Shown here piece by piece: positions 12,272 through 23,636 of a DNA stretch of 64,000 nt. How positions within the stretch are numbered: the stretch's first letter is position 1; each line of letters opens with the position of its first letter. The stretch is from Lolium rigidum (Eukaryota; Streptophyta; Magnoliopsida; Poales; Poaceae): positions 37,291,769 to 37,355,768 of the forward strand of contig NC_061514.1 of NCBI RefSeq assembly GCF_022539505.1, written 5' to 3'. Made by a program: the position numbers and the translations under genes. The notes under the pieces were generated by a model that searched no databases, was not told where the DNA came from, and saw only the letters and a program-made list of their open reading frames with translations.

Positions 12272-12289
12272 TGGCGCCGTTGCCGGGGA
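12272..12289 (+). other. Primer-binding site of E3
   Basis: TGGCGCCGTTGCCGGGGA, 10 bases after the 5' LTR end, is of tRNA-Asp type. Only one copy is present, unlike E1 and E2. Confidence 0.8.
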
Positions 12290-12456
12290 GATCAAGACAC
12301 GCTGCAAGGGGAGTCTCCACTTCTCAATCTCTTTACTTTGTTTTTGTCTTGCTTTATTTTATTTACTACTTTGTTTGCTGCACTTATATCAAAACACAAA
12401 AAAATTAGTTTACTTGCATTTACTTTATCTAGTTTGCTTTATTTACTATTGCTAAA

Positions 12457-13328
12457 ATGGCCAACCCTGAAAATACTAAGTTGTGTGACTTCACTAGCAC
12501 AAATAATAATGATTTCTTATGCACACCTATTGCTCCACCTGCTACTACGGCGGAATTTTTTGAAATTAAACCTGCTTTTCTTGAATCTTGTTATGCGAGA
12601 GCAATTTTCCGGTGTTAGTTACGATGATGCTCGCTGCCCATCTCAATAATTTTGTTGAACTATGTGAAATGCAAAAATATAAAGATGTAGATGGTGACAT
12701 TATAAAATTAAAATTGTTCCCTTTCTCATTAAGAGGAAGAGCTAAAGATTGGTTGCTATCTCCGCCTAAGAATAGTATTGATTCATGGACTAAATGCAAG
12801 GATGCTTTTATTGGTAGATATTATCCCCCTGCTAAAATTATATCTTTGAGGAGTAGCATAATGAATTTTAAACAATTGGATAATGAACATGTTGCTCAAG
12901 CTTGGAAAAGAATGAAATCTTTGGTTAAAAATTGCCCAACCCATGGACTGACTACTTGGATGATCATCCAAACCTTCTATGCAGGACTAAATTTTTCTTC
13001 GCGGAATTTATTGNNNNNNNNNNNNNNNNNNNNNNNNNNNNNNNNNNNNNNNNNNNNNNNNNNNNNNNNNNNNNNNNNNNNNNNNNNNNNNNNNNNNNNN
13101 NNNNNNNNNNNNNATATTGAATGCAATGCATCTTGCCCCATTATATTGGGAAGACCTTTTCTTCGAACCGTCGGTGCTACTATTGATATGAAGGAAGGTA
13201 ATATTAAATATCAATTTCCTCTCAAGAAAGGTATGGAACACTTCCCTAGAAAGAGAATGAAGGTACCTTATGATTCTATTATTAGAACAAATTATGATGT
13301 TGATGCTTCATCTTTCGATGTTACTTGA
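12457..13328 (+). pseudogene. Broken gag-protease gene of E3, interrupted by an assembly gap
   Basis: The gag start is probably the ATG at 12457 (MANPENTK). The reading then shifts frame at least twice before about 12640. The frame from about 12630 contains the retrotransposon gag signature FPFSLRGRAKDWLLSPP and is open up to the gap at 13014. After the gap the frame contains IILGRPFLRTVGATIDM, the C-terminal part of a retropepsin, and stops at 13328. Whether the shifts are real decay or sequencing error is unclear, because the two E3 LTRs show many single-base indels too. The missing stretch should hold the gag C-terminus, any zinc knuckle and the protease active site. No pol follows the stop. 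Confidence 0.8.
13014..13113. other. Assembly gap (100 Ns)
   Basis: Exactly 100 Ns, the usual placeholder for a gap of unknown size. It lies inside the gag-protease region of E3, so the true length of E3 is unknown. Confidence 0.98.
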
Positions 13329-13329
13329 G

Positions 13330-15922
13330 ATACACTTTTCGCGCCTAGCCGAAAGGCGTTAAAGAAAAGCGCTTATGGGAGACAACCCATGTTTTTACTA
13401 CAGTATTTTTTGTTTTATATTTTTGTCTTGGAAGTTGTTTACTACTGTAGCAACCTCTCCTTATCTTAGTTTTGAGTTTTGTTGTGCCAAGTAAAGTCTT
13501 TGATAGTAAAGTAAGTACTAGATTTGGATTACTGCGCAGTTCCAGATTTCTTTGCTGTCACGAATCTGGGTCTACCTCCCTGTAGGAAGCTCAGAAAATT
13601 AAGCCAATTTACGTGCATGATCCTCAGATATGTACGCAACTTTCATTCAATTTGAGCATTTTCATTTGAGCAAGTCTGGTGGCCTAATAAAATCCATCTT
13701 TACGGACTGTTCTGTTTTGACAGATTCTGCCTTTTATTTTGCATTGCCTCTTTTGCTATGTTGGATGAATTTCTTTGATCCATTAATGTCCAGTAGCTTT
13801 ATGCAATGTCCAGAAGTGTTAAGAATGATTGTGTCACCTCTGAACATGTGAATTTTTATTATGCACTAACCCTCTAATGAGTTGTTTCGAGTTTGGTGTG
13901 GAGGAAGTTTTCAAGGATCAAGAGAGGAGTATGATGCAATATGATCAAGGAGAGTGAAAGCTCTAAGCTTGGGGATGCCCCGGTGGTTCACCCCTGCATA
14001 TTCTAAGAAGACTCAAGCTGTCTAAGCTTGGGGATGCCCAAGGCATCCCCTTCTTCATCGACAACATTATCAGAGTTCCTCCCCCGAAACTATATTTTTA
14101 TTCCGTCACATCTTATGTACTTTGCTTGGAGCGTCGGTTTGTTTTTGTTTTTTGTTTTGTTTGAATAAAATGGATCCTAGCATTCACTTTATGGGAGAGA
14201 GACACGCTCCGCTGTAGCATATGGACAAATATGTCCTTAGACTCTACTCATAGTATTCATGGCGAAGTTTCTTCTTCGTTAAATTGTTATATGGTTGGAA
14301 TTGGAAAATGCTACATGTAGTAACTCTAAAATGTCTTGGATAATTTGATACTTGGCAATTGTTGTGCTCATGTTTAAGCTCTTGCATCATATACTTTGCA
14401 CCCATTAATGAAGAAATACTTAGAGCTTGCTAATTTGGTTTGCATATTTGGTTTCTCTAGAGTCTAGATAACATCTAGTATTGAGTTTTGAACAACAAGG
14501 AAGACGGTGTGGAGTCTTATAATGTTTACAATATGTCTTTTATGTGAGTTTTGCTGTACTCGTTCATCCTTGTGTTTGTTTCAAATAACCTTGCTAGCCT
14601 AAACCTTGTATCGAGAGGGAATACTTCTCATGCATCCAAAATACTTGAGCCAACCACTATGCCATTTGTGTCCACCATACCTACCTACTACATGGTATTT
14701 ATCCGCCATTCCAAAGTAAATTGCTTGAGTGCTACCTTTAAAATTCCATCATTCACCTTTGCAATATATAGCTCATGGGACAAATAGCTTAAAAACTATT
14801 GTGGTATTGAATATGTACTTATGCACTTTATCTCTTATTAAGTTGCTTGTTGTGCGATAACCATGCTTCGGGGACGCCATCAACTATTCTTTGTTGAATA
14901 TCATGTGAGTTGCTATGCATGTCCGTCTTGTCTGAAGTAAGAGAGATCTACCACCTTTATGGTTGAAGCATGCATATTGTTAGAGAAGAACATTGGGCCG
15001 CTAACTAAAGCCATGAATCATGGTGGAAGTTTCAGTTTTGGACACATATCCTCAACCTCATATGAGAATAATAATTGTTGCCACATGCTTATGCATTAAA
15101 GAGGAGTCCATTATCTCGTTGTCCATGTTGTCCCTGTATGGATGTCTAAGTTGAGAATAATCAAAAGCGAGAAATCCAAAATGCGAGCTTTCTCCTTAGA
15201 CCTTTGTACAGGCGGCATGGAGGTACCCCATTGTGACACTTGGTTAAAACATGTGCATTGCAAAGATCCGGTAGTCCAAGCTAATTAGGACAAGGTGCGG
15301 GCACTATTAGTATACTATGCATGAGGCTTGCAACTTGTAAGATATAATTTACATAACTCATATGCTTTATTACTACCGTTGACAAAATTGTTTCATGTTT
15401 TCAAAATAAAAGCTCTAGCACAAATATAGCAATCGATGCTTTCCTCTTTGAAGGACCATTCTTTTACTTTTATGTTGAGTCGGTTCACCTATCTCTCTCC
15501 ACCTCAAGAAGCAAACACTTGTGTGAACTCGTGCATTGATTCCTACATACTTGCATATTGTACTTGTTATATTACTCTATGTTGACAATTATCCATGAGA
15601 TATACATGTTACAAGTTGAAAGCAACCGCTGAAACTTAATCTTCCTTTGTGTTGCTTCAATACCTTTACTTTGATTTATTGCTTTATGAGTTAACTCTTA
15701 TGCAAGACTTATTAATACTTGTCTTGAAGTACTATTCATGAAAAGTCTTTGCTTTATGATTCACTTGTTTACTCATGACATTACCATTGTTTTGATCGCT
15801 GCATCCACTACATATGTTTACAAATAGTATGATCAAGGTTATGATGGCATATCACTTCAGAAATTATCTTTGTTATCGTTTTACCTCGCTCGAGACGAGC
15901 GAGAACTAAGCTTGGGGATGCT
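13330..15922 (+). other. E3 copy of the shared 3' noncoding block
   Basis: No gene. The block starts just after the protease stop and ends at the polypurine tract (AAGCTTGGGGATGC, about 15909-15922) beside the 3' LTR. It carries two internal copies of that motif at about 13966 and 14025 and a hairpin at 14030-14050. It is homologous to E1 21055-23636 and E2 6657-9237. Confidence 0.87.
14030..14050 (+). other. Conserved hairpin next to an internal polypurine-like motif (E3)
   Basis: GGGGATGCC, loop CAA, GGCATCCCC: a perfect 9-bp stem immediately after AAGCTT. Confidence 0.7.
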
Positions 15923-17519
15923 TGATACGTCTCCGACGTATCGATAATTTCTTATGTTCTATGCCATATTATTGATGATACCTACATGTTTTATGCACAC
16001 TTTATGTCATATTCGTGCATTTTCCGGAACTAACCTATTAACAAGATGCCGAAGTGCCGGTCTCATGTTTCGCTGTTTTTGGTTTCGAAATCCTAGTAAC
16101 GAAATATTCTCGGAATTGGACGAAACGAAGACCCATGGGCCTATTTTGCCACGAACCTTCCGGAAGACCGAAGAGCATACGAAGTGGGGCCACGAGGTGG
16201 CGACACCACATGGCGGCGCGGCCAAGGGGGGCCCGCGCCGCCCTATGGTGTGGGCCCCTCGTCGGGCCCCCGACTCGTCCTTCCGCCTACTTAAAGCCTC
16301 CGTCGCGGAACCCCCGAGGCGAAAACCCACGATACGGAAAACCTTATCGAGACGCCGCCGCCGCCGATCCCATCTCGGGGGATTCGGAGATCTCCTCCGG
16401 CACCCTGCCGGAGAGGGGATTCATCTCCCGGAGGACTCTACACCGCCATGGTCGCCTCCGGAGTGATGAGTGAGTAGTTCACCCCTGGACTATGGGTCCA
16501 TAGCGAGTAGCTAGATGGTTGTCTTCTCCTCATTGTGCTTCATTGTCGGATCTTGTGAGCTGCCTAACATGATCAAGATCATCTATCTCGTAATACTCTA
16601 TGTTGTGTTTGTCGGGATCCGATGGATAGAGAATACCATGTCATGTTAATTATCAAGTTATTACATATGTGTTGTTTATGATCTTGCATGCTCTCCGTTA
16701 CTAGTAGAGGCTCGGCCAAGTTTTTGCTTTTAACTCCAAGAGGGAGTATTTATGCTCGATAGTGGGTTCATGCTCGCATTGACACCGGGACAGTGACGAT
16801 GAAAGTTCTAAGGTTGTGTTGTGCTCGTTGCCACTAGGGATAAAACATTGGCGCTATGTCCGAGGATGTAGTTGTTGATTACATTACGCACCATACTTAA
16901 TGCAATTGTCCGTTGCTTTGCAACTTAATACTCGGAAGGGGTTCGAATGATAACTCGAAGGTGGACTTTTTAGGCATAGATGCGGTTGGATGGCGGTCTA
17001 TGTACTTTGTCGTAATGCCCAACTAAATCTCACTATACTTATCATGTCATGTATGTGCATTGTTATGCCCTCTCTATTTGTCAATTGCCCGACAGTAATT
17101 TGTTCACCCAACATGCTTTTATCTTATGGGAGAGACACCTCTAGTGAACTGTGGACCCGGTCCATTCTTTTAATACTGAAATACAAATCTGCTCGCAATA
17201 CTTGTTTTATCGTTTTCTCTCGCAAACAATCATCTTCCACACAATACGGTTAATCCTTTGTTACGGCGAAGCCGGTGAGATTGACAACCTCACTCGTTTC
17301 GTTGGGGCAAAGTACTTTGGTTGTGTTGTGCAGGTTCCACGTTGGCGCCGAATCTCCGGTGTTGCGCCGCACTACATCCCGCCGCCATCAACCTTCAACG
17401 TGCTTCTTGACTCCTACTGGTTCGATTAAACCTTGGTTTCTTACTGAGGGAAACTTGCCGCTGTGCGCATCACACCTTCCTCTTGGGGTTCCCAACGGAC
17501 GTGTCAACTACACGCATCA
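15923..17519 (+). repeat. E3 3' LTR
   Basis: This 1,597-bp LTR is the partner of 10663-12261 and is bounded on the right by the target duplication CACAT. Confidence 0.92.
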
Positions 17520-18657
17520 CACATACATGTCATGATAAGTATAGTGAGATTTAATTGGGCATTACGACAAAGTACATAGACCGCCATCCAACTGCATCTA
17601 TGCCTAAAAAGTCCACCTTCAGGTTATCGTCCGAACCCCCTCCGGTATTAAGTTGCTAAACAACAGACAATTGCATTAAGTATGGTGCGTAATGTAATCA
17701 ATAACTACATCCTCGGACATAGCATCAATGTTTTATCCCTAGTGGCAACAAAGACAAAGACAACCTTAGAACTTTACGTCACTCGTCCCAGGTGTCAATG
17801 CGGGCATGAACCCACTATCGAGCATAAATACTCCCTCTTGGAGTTAAGAGCAAAAACTTGGCCGAGCCTCTACTAATAACGGAGAGCATGCAAGATCATA
17901 AACAACACATATGCAATAACTTGATAATTAACATAACATGGTATTCTCTATCCATCGGATCCCGACAAACCCAACATAGAGTATTACAGATAGATGATCT
18001 TGATCATGTTAGGCAGCTCACAAGATCCAACAATGAAGCACAATGAGGAGAAGACAACCATCTAGCTACTCGCTATGGACCCATAGTCCAGGGGTGAACT
18101 ACTCACTCATCACTCCGGAGGCGACCATGGCGGTGTAGAGTCCTCCGGGAGATGAATCCCTCTCCGGCGAGGTGCCGGAGGAGATCTCCGGAATCCCACG
18201 AGATGGGATTGGCGGCGGCGGCGTCTCCGGAAGGTTTTCCGTATCGTGGTTTTTCGCCTCGGGGGTTTCGCGACGGAGGCTTTAGGTAGGCGGAAGGGCG
18301 CAGTCGGGGGCCGACGAGGGGCCCACACCACGAGCGGCGCGCGCTCTCCTTGGCCGCGCCGCCTTGTGGTGTCGCCACCTCGTGGCCCCACTTCGTATGC
18401 TCTTCGGTCTTCTCGGAAGGTTCGTGGCAAAATAGGACCCCGGGTCTTGATTTCGTCCAATTCCGAGAATATTTCGTTACTAGGATTTGTGAAACCAAAA
18501 ACAAGCAGAAAACAAAGAATCGGCACTTCGGCATCTTGTTAATAGGTTAGTTCCAGAAAATGCACGAATATGACATAAAGTGTGCATAAAACATGTAGGT
18601 ATCATCAATAATATGGCATGGAACATAAGAAATTATCGATACGTCGGAGACGTATCA
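17520..18657 (-). repeat. E2 5' LTR, proximal part
   Basis: This is the first 1,138 bases of the E2 5' LTR in element orientation, starting with TGATACG at 18657. It continues at 10662 across E3. The first five bases at its left end are the duplicated CACAT. Confidence 0.85.
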
Positions 18658-20162
18658 GCATCCTATTTTTCCACGAAGCTTCCAGAACACCCGAGAGTCG
18701 CCAGAGGGGGGGCCACTGGGCCCCCCGATGACAGGGCGGCGCGGCCTAGGGGGGGCGCGCCCCCCTAGTGTGTCACCGCCTCGTCGCCTCTCCGACTCCG
18801 CCTCTTCGCCTATAAAAAGGTCCCTGACCTAAAACTTCGATACGAAAAAGCCACGGTACGAGAAACCTTCCAGAGCCACCGCCATCGCGAAGCCAAGATC
18901 CGGGGGACAGGAGTCTCCCGTTCCGGCACGCCGCCGGGACGGGGAAGTGCCCCCGAAGGCTCCTCCATCAACACCACCGCCATCTTCATCAACGCCGCTC
19001 GTCTCCCGTGAGGAGGGAGTAGTTCTCCATCGAGGCTCGGGGCCGTACCGGTAGCTATGTCGTTAATCTCTCTCCTATGTACTTCAATACAATAATCTCA
19101 TGAGCTGCCTTACATGATTGAGATTCATATGATGATGCTTGTAATCTAGATGTCATTATGCTAGTCAAGTGGGTTTTACTTATGTGATCTCCGGAGACTC
19201 CTTGTCCCACGTGTGTAAAGGTGACAAGTGTGTGCACCGTGTGGGTCTCTTAGGCTATATTTCACGAATACTTATTCGCCGTTATGAATGGCATAGTGAA
19301 GTGCTTATTTATATCTCTTTATGATTGCAATGTGTTTTGTATCACAATTTATCCATGTGCTACTCTAGTGATGTTATTAAAGTAGTTTATTCCTCCCGCA
19401 CGGTGTAATGGTGACAAGGTGTGCATCCGTGTTAGTACTTGGCGTAGGCTATGATTATGATCTCTTGTAGATTATGAAGTTAACTATTGCTATGATGGTA
19501 TTGATGTGATCTATTCCTCCTACATGGTGTGAAGGTGACAAGTGTGCATGCTATGTTAGTACTTGGTTTAGTTGTGTTGATCTCGTCATGCACTCTAAGG
19601 TTATTTAAATATGAACATTGAATATTGTGGAGCTTGTTAACTCCGGCATTGAGGGTTCGTGTAATCCTACACAGCTTAGTGGTGTTCATCATCCAACAAG
19701 AGAGTGTAGAGTCTAGCATCTATCTATTTATTCTGTTATGTGATCAATGTTGAGAGTGTCCACTAGTGAAAGTATGATCCCTAGGCCTTGTTCCTAAATA
19801 TCGCTATCGCTGCTTGTTTATCTGTTTTATCGCATCTTTACTTCCTGCAATATTACCACCATCAACCGCACGCCAGCCAAGCACTTTTCTCGGTGCCGTT
19901 GCTACCGCTCATACTTATTCATACCACCTGTATTTCACTATCTCTTCGCCGAACTAGTGCACCTATTAGGTGTGTTGGGGACACAAGAGACTTCTTGCTT
20001 TGTGGTTGCAGGGTTGCATGAGAGGGATATCTTTGACCTCTTCCTCCCTGAGTTCGATAAACCTTGGGTGATCCACTAAAGGGAAACTTGCCGCTGTTCT
20101 ACAAACCTCTGCTCTTGGAGGCCCAACACTGTCTACAAGAATAGAAGCACCCGTAGACATCA
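18658..20162 (+). repeat. E1 5' LTR, second part
   Basis: This continues 4846-5058 and ends GTAGACATCA at 20162. It corresponds to about 23850-25351. A TATA-like CTATAAAAAGG (about 18810) also occurs in the 3' LTR (about 23999), a plausible element promoter. Confidence 0.85.
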
Positions 20163-20172
20163 AGCTATTTTC

Positions 20173-20190
20173 TGGCGCCGTTGCCGGGGA
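20173..20190 (+). other. Primer-binding site of E1
   Basis: TGGCGCCGTTGCCGGGGA, 11 bases after the LTR end. A degenerate second copy, TTTTCTGGCACCGTTG, lies at 20234-20249. Confidence 0.8.
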
Positions 20191-20325
20191 GGAAAGGTAA
20201 AAGGCACTCATACTTCGGTCCCTGGTAAAGTACTTTTCTGGCACCGTTGTGTGTTTGCTCGAAGCTATTTCCTTTAGATCCTGCAATTGCATCTTTTTGT
20301 TTCTTGTTTACACTTGTTTGGCATA

Positions 20326-21051
20326 ATGGACAACAATGAGCTTCTTATTCTATTTCCTGATTTAAGACATGGATGGTTTGATGCGAAAATTAAAAAACCT
20401 ATGGAACATATTAGTATGAACGCTTTGAACACCATTGTTGCTAATGATATAGAAAATTCTAAGCTTGGGGAAGCTGGCTTTGATGAGCATGATATTTTTA
20501 GTCCCCCAAGCATTGAGGAGAAAATTTACTTTGATGATACTTTGCCTCCTATTTATGATGATTATAATGATATTGGTCTTTTAGTACCGCCTGTTATGGT
20601 GGATAAATTTGATTATGATTACAATATGCCTCCTATATTTGATGATGAAAATAATAATGATAGCTACTTTGTTGAATTTGCTCCCACTATTACTAATAAA
20701 ATTGATTATGCTTATGTGGAGAGTAATAATTTTATGCATGAGCCTCATGATAAGAATGTTTTATGTGATAGTTATATTGTTGAGTTTGCTCATGTTGCTA
20801 CTGAAAGTTATTATGAGAGAGGAAAATATGGTTGTAGAAATTTTCATGTTACTAAAACACCTCTCTATGTGCTGAAATTTTTGAAGCTACACTTGTTCTA
20901 TCTTCCTATGCTTGTTACTTTTTTCTTCATGAACTTGTTTATTTACAAGATTCCTATGCATAGGAAGCATGTTAGACTTAAATATGTTTTGAATTTGCTT
21001 CTTGATGCTCTCTTTTGCTTCAAATACTATTTCTTGCGAGTGCATCATTAA
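20326..21051 (+). CDS. Unknown acidic protein encoded by element E1 (241 codons)
   Basis: An open frame from ATG 20326 (MDNNELLILFP) to the stop at 21051; an in-frame ATG at 20287 lies in leader-like sequence and is less likely. The first 150 residues are acidic and contain paired motifs: LPPIYDD and MPPIFDD, then DSYFVEF and DSYIVEF. The last 60 residues are hydrophobic and basic (YLPMLVTFFFMNLFIYKI), which could be one or two membrane segments. Nothing resembles gag, protease or pol. It occupies the place of gag-pol in the relative E3 and of a different ORF in E2. No function is assigned. The intact frame and internal repeats argue against chance. Confidence 0.6.
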   Translation: MDNNELLILFPDLRHGWFDAKIKKPMEHISMNALNTIVANDIENSKLGEAGFDEHDIFSPPSIEEKIYFDDTLPPIYDDYNDIGLLVPPVMVDKFDYDYNMPPIFDDENNNDSYFVEFAPTITNKIDYAYVESNNFMHEPHDKNVLCDSYIVEFAHVATESYYERGKYGCRNFHVTKTPLYVLKFLKLHLFYLPMLVTFFFMNLFIYKIPMHRKHVRLKYVLNLLLDALFCFKYYFLRVHH

Positions 21052-21054
21052 AAC

Positions 21055-23636
21055 TATTGAGCCCATCTTAATGGCTATAAAGAAAGAACTTCTTGGGAGA
21101 TAACCCATGTGTTTATTTTGCTACAGTACTTTTATTTTGTATTTGTGTCTTGGAAGTTGTTACTACTGTAGCAACCTCTCCTTATCTTATTTTTATCGCA
21201 TTGTTGTGCCAAGTAAAGTCTTTGATAGTAAAGTGAATACTAGATTTGGATTACTGCGCAGTAACAGATTTCTTTGTTGTCACGAATTTCGACCTGCCTC
21301 TCTGTAGGTAGATCAGAAAAATATGCCAATTTACGTGCGTGATCCTCAGATATGTACGCAACTTTCATTCAATTTGAGCATTTTCATTTGAGCAAGTCTG
21401 GTGCCTCGATAAAATCCATATTTACGGACTGTTCTGTTTTGACAGATTCTGCCTTTTATTTCGAATTGCCTCTTTTGCTATGGTGGATGAATTTCTTTGT
21501 TCCATTAATGTCCAAGTAGCTTTATGCAATGTCCGAAGTGTTAAGAATGATTGTGTCACCTCTGAACATGTTAATTTTTATTGTGCACTAACCCTCTAAT
21601 GAGTTGTTTCGAGTTTGGTGTGGAGGAAGTTTTCAAGGATCAAGAGAGGAGAATGATGCAATATGATCAAGGAGAGTGAAAGCTCTAAGCTTGGGGATGC
21701 CCCGGTGGTTCACCCCTGCATATTCTAAGAATACTCAAGCGTCTAAGCTTGGGGATGCCCAAGGCATCCCCTTCTTCATCGACAAATTATCAGGTTCCTC
21801 CCTTGAAACTATATTTTTATTCGGTCACATCTTATGTACTTTACTTGGAGCGTCTGTGTGCTTTTATTTTTGTTTTGTTATTTTCATTCTCTGAATAAAT
21901 ACATGCTTGTGTGGGAGAGAGACACGCTCCGCTGGTTCATATGAACACATGTGTTCTTAGCTTTTATTTTTCATGGCGAAGGTTGAAACTGCTTCATTCA
22001 TTGTTATATGGTTGGAAACAGAAAATGCTACATGTAGTAATTGATAAAATGTCTTGGATAATTTGATACTTGGCAATTGTTGTGTTCATGTTTAAGCTCT
22101 TGCATCATATACTTTGCACCCATTAATGAAGAAACACCTAGAGCTTGCTAAATTTGGTTTGCATATTTGGTCTCTCTAAAGTCTAGATAATTTCTAGTAT
22201 TGAGTTTTGAACAACAAGGAAGACGGTGTAGAGTCTTATAATGTTTACAATATGTCTTTTATGTGAGTTTTGCTGCACCGGTTCATCCTTGTGTTTGTTT
22301 CAAATAACCTTGCTAGCCTAAACCTTGTATCGAGAGGGAATACTTCTCATGCATCCAAAATCCTTGAGCCAACCACTATGCCATTTGTGTCCACCATACT
22401 TACCTACTACATGGTATTTCTCCACCATTCCAAAGTAAATTGCTTGAGTGCTACCTTTAAAATTTCCATTCTTTACCTTTACAATATATAGCTCATGGGA
22501 CAAATAGCTTAAAAACTATTGTGGTATTGAATATGTACTTATGCACTTTATCTCTTATTAAGTTGCTTGTTGTGCGATAACCATGTTCCCGGGGGACGCC
22601 ATCAACACTTTGTTGAATATCATGTGAGTTGCTATGCATGTCCGTCTTGTCTGAAGTAAGGGAGATCTACCACTTTAATGGTTAGAGCATGCATATTGTT
22701 AGAGAAGAACATTGGGCCGCTAACTAAAGCCATGAATCATGGTGGAAGTTTCAGCTTTGGACATATATCCTCAATCTCATATGAGAATACTAATTGTTGC
22801 CACATGCTTATGCATTAAAGAGGAGTCCATTATCTGTTGTCTATGTTGTCCCGGTATGGATGTCTAAGTTGAGAATAATCAAATGCGAGAAATCCAAAAT
22901 GCGAGCTTTCTCCTTAGACCTTTGTACAGGCGGCATGGAGGTACCCCTTTGTGACACTTGGTTAAAACATGTGTATTGCGATGATCTCGGTAGTCCAAGC
23001 TAATTAGGACAAGGTGCGGGCACTATTAGTATACTATGCATGAGGCTTGCAACTTGTAAGATATTATTTACATAATACATGTGCTTTATTACTACCGTTG
23101 ACAAAATTGTTTCATGTTTTCAAAATAAAAGCTCTAGCACAAATATAGCAATCGATGCTTTCCTCTTTGAAGGACCGTTCTTTTACTTTTATGTTGAGTC
23201 AGTTCACCTATTTCTCTCCACCTCAAGAAGCAAACACTTGTGTGAACTGTGCATTGATTCCTACATACTTGCATATTGCACTTGTTATATTACTCTATGT
23301 TGACAATATCCATGAGATATACATGTTATAAGTTGAAAGCAACCGCTGAAACTTAATCTTCTTTTGTGTTGCTTCAATACCTTTACTTTGATTTATTGCT
23401 TTATGAGTTAACTCTTATGCAAGACTTATTGATGCTTGTCTTTAAGTGCTATTCATGAAAAGTCTTTGCTTTATGATTCAGCTTGTTTACTCATGTCATT
23501 ACCATTGTTTTGATCGCTGCATTCATTACATATGTTTACAATAGTATGATCAAGGTTATGATGGCATGTCACTTCAGAAATTATCTTTGTTATCGTTTAC
23601 TCGCTCGGGACGAGCAGGAACTAAGCTTGGGGATGC
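21055..23636 (+). other. E1 copy of the shared 3' noncoding block
   Basis: About 2.58 kb without a gene, ending at the polypurine tract beside the 3' LTR (GCTTGGGGATGC, 23625-23636). Two internal polypurine-like copies occur at about 21687 and 21746, with the conserved hairpin at 21751-21771. Confidence 0.87.
21751..21771 (+). other. Conserved hairpin next to an internal polypurine-like motif (E1)
   Basis: GGGGATGCC, loop CAA, GGCATCCCC, identical to the E3 hairpin. Confidence 0.7.

Larger units (their letters stand above)
10663..17519 (+). mobile_element. E3: plus-strand LTR retrotransposon with gag-protease remnants, inside the E2 5' LTR
   Basis: The 5' LTR (10663-12261, 1,599 bp) and 3' LTR (15923-17519, 1,597 bp) share TGATACG...CATCA ends. 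The target duplication CACAT is perfect (10658-10662 and 17520-17524). A primer site follows the 5' LTR. The internal region holds a frameshifted gag, an assembly gap, the end of a protease, and then directly the shared 3' noncoding block. RT, RNase H and integrase are therefore absent, unless sequence order in the gap is unusual. This is the innermost and so the latest insertion in the nest. Confidence 0.92.
5059..18657 (-). mobile_element. E2: minus-strand non-autonomous LTR retrotransposon inside the E1 5' LTR
   Basis: In element orientation, the 5' LTR is 18657-17520 joined to 10662-10193 (split by E3), the internal region is 10192-6657, and the 3' LTR is 6656-5059. LTR ends are TGATACG and CCATCA, and each LTR is about 1.6 kb. 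The internal region has a duplicated primer site, one 214-codon ORF of unknown function and the 3' noncoding block shared with E1 and E3. There is no pol. The flanks (AGGCC and GCATC) do not form a 5-bp target duplication. Confidence 0.82.

Noticed and set aside
14551..14787. 78-codon ORF repeated in E1, E2 and E3 (also 7788-8030 and 22270-22491)
   Set aside because: It recurs because the whole 3' block is shared. Ends and stops differ between copies and the rest of the block is noncoding, so a conserved peptide is not supported, although it was considered.
10663..18657. Reading the region as a single large inverted repeat or palindrome
   Set aside because: The inverted similarity arises from E3 inserting in opposite orientation into E2's LTR; the exact CACAT duplication and LTR ends prove separate insertions.
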